Shown: piece by piece, positions 41,983 to 42,927 of the stretch | How the letters are laid out: every line of letters begins with the position of its first letter | Numbering within the stretch: position 1 is the first letter of the stretch | Made by a program: the position numbers and the translations under genes | Origin: Clostridiales bacterium UBA4698 | Lineage (GTDB): Bacteria; Bacillota; Clostridia; TANB77; UBA1234 | Assembly (NCBI GenBank): GCA_002404755.1 | Contig: DHKI01000030.1 | Location: forward strand, 1-42,927 | Length of the DNA: 42,927 nucleotides | Reading direction: 5' to 3' | Notes under the pieces: generated by a model | Seen by the model: only the letters and a program-made list of their open reading frames with translations | Told to the model about the DNA's origin: nothing | The model's database searches: none

Positions 41983-42927
41983 TTAAGCTTCGATTTCTGT
42001 TACAACACCAGCACCAACTGTTTTACCGCCTTCACGAATAGCGAATTTTAATCCTTTTTCTACAGCGATTGGTGTGATCAATTCGATGTCCATAACAACG
42101 TTATCACCTGGCATTACCATTTCTGTACCAGCTGGTAATGTGATAACACCTGTAACGTCTGTTGTTCTGAAATAGAATTGTGGTCTATAGTTTGAGAAGA
42201 ATGGTTTGTGTCTTCCGCCTTCTTCTTTAGTTAATACGTAAACTTGACCTTTAAATTTTGTGTGTGGGTGAATTGTTCCCGGTTTAGCAAGAACTTGTCC
42301 TCTTTCGATTTCGTTTCTTTGAATACCTCTTAAAAGAACACCAATGTTATCACCAGCTTCAGCTTGGTCAAGAAGTTTTCTGAACATCTCAACACCTGTG
42401 ATAACTGTCTTTTTGATTTCTTTAGCGATACCAACGATTTCAACTTCGTCAGAAACTTTAACTACACCTCTTTCAACTCTACCTGTAGCAACTGTTCCTC
42501 TACCTGTGATTGAGAATACGTCTTCTACTGGCATTAGGAATGGTTGGTCAACTGGTCTTTGTGGAGTTGGGATATATTCATCAACAACTTTCATTAACTC
42601 TCTGATGCAAGCATATTCAGGAGCATTTGGATCTGTTGATGTGCTCTCTAATACTTTAAGAGCTGATCCTCTGATAATTGGTGTTGTGTCTCCAGGGAAA
42701 CCATACTTTGTTAATAATTCTCTAACTTCCATTTCAACTAATTCTAATAGTTCTGGATCGTCAACCATATCGCATTTATTTAAGAATACTACGATATAAG
42801 GAACACCAACTTGTCTAGCAAGAAGAATGTGCTCTCTTGTTTGTGGCATTGGACCATCAGCAGCAGAAACAACTAGGATTGCACCATCCATTTGTGCAGC
42901 ACCTGTGATCATGTTTTTAACATAGTC
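41983..42927 (-). CDS. tuf: Elongation factor Tu (3' part)
   Basis: The last 314 residues of EF-Tu; the frame is open to the right edge and the GTPase start lies outside. Visible are DYVKNMITGAAQMDGAILVV, the guanine specificity motif LNKCDM, GSALKVL and the two beta-barrel domains (GRGTVATGRVERG; GGRHKPFFSNYRPQFYFRTT). It brings aminoacyl-tRNA to the ribosome. Codon use is strongly biased, as expected for a very highly expressed gene, and it has no CGG. Confidence 0.97.
   Translation of the reverse strand, partial: DYVKNMITGAAQMDGAILVVSAADGPMPQTREHILLARQVGVPYIVVFLNKCDMVDDPELLELVEMEVRELLTKYGFPGDTTPIIRGSALKVLESTSTDPNAPEYACIRELMKVVDEYIPTPQRPVDQPFLMPVEDVFSITGRGTVATGRVERGVVKVSDEVEIVGIAKEIKKTVITGVEMFRKLLDQAEAGDNIGVLLRGIQRNEIERGQVLAKPGTIHPHTKFKGQVYVLTKEEGGRHKPFFSNYRPQFYFRTTDVTGVITLPAGTEMVMPGDNVVMDIELITPIAVEKGLKFAIREGGKTVGAGVVTEIEA

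Overview
The window is about 43 kb of low-GC (roughly 30%) DNA from a Gram-positive, probably endospore-forming, Clostridia-like bacterium. The evidence is ypeB (spore germination), split transketolase genes, YitT and CsaB family proteins, FtsEX with an M23 hydrolase, and strong TTGACA/TATAAT promoters. The exact lineage cannot be read from the sequence. The first 1.5 kb is an exception: it is much richer in GC and may be transferred DNA or a chimeric contig end.

Layout. 1-1517: start of a secreted, Cys-motif and Asp-rich repeat protein, running off the left edge. 1899-6425: a DUF952-kinase fusion, an HD hydrolase, ypeB and a UgtP-like glycosyltransferase. 6524-25321: one long minus-strand operon for an unusual type IV secretion system. 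It encodes a PrgI/VirB3-like protein, a membrane-anchored VirB4-N-like protein, a VirB4 ATPase and five tandem VirB6/TrbL-like membrane proteins of 428 to 1281 residues, and ends in an unknown protein. 25469-27222: four VirB2-like pilin genes with their own promoters and terminators. 27458-28501: a tRNA island (Met, Ser, two Gly) holding a remnant of an integrated element. 28596-29862: a pilin fused to an adhesin-like domain. 30019-35050: glycosyltransferase, methyltransferase, M23 hydrolase, ftsX, ftsE. 35340-35753: a sixth pilin. 35825-42927: transketolase, YitT, csaB, rnc, acpP, plsX and tuf. No relaxase, coupling protein or recombinase is visible, so the secretion system sits among housekeeping genes rather than in a recognisable conjugative element.

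The most striking observation concerns decoding. Two genes, the pilin-adhesin (28596-29862) and the YitT family gene (37589-38441), each carry a +1 frameshift. In both the break is exactly at a CGG triplet (CGGA and CGGG), at a position where the family has a conserved glycine. By my reading CGG occurs in frame nowhere else in the AT-rich genes of the window. One of the two tRNA-Gly genes (28119-28192) has the anticodon loop CUUCCGA in place of CUUCCAA. Its bases 34-37, UCCG, are the exact complement of CGGA and pair with CGGG through a wobble. Reading CGGA and CGGG as four-base glycine codons repairs both genes. I propose that this genome uses natural quadruplet decoding, with CGG otherwise avoided as a triplet codon.
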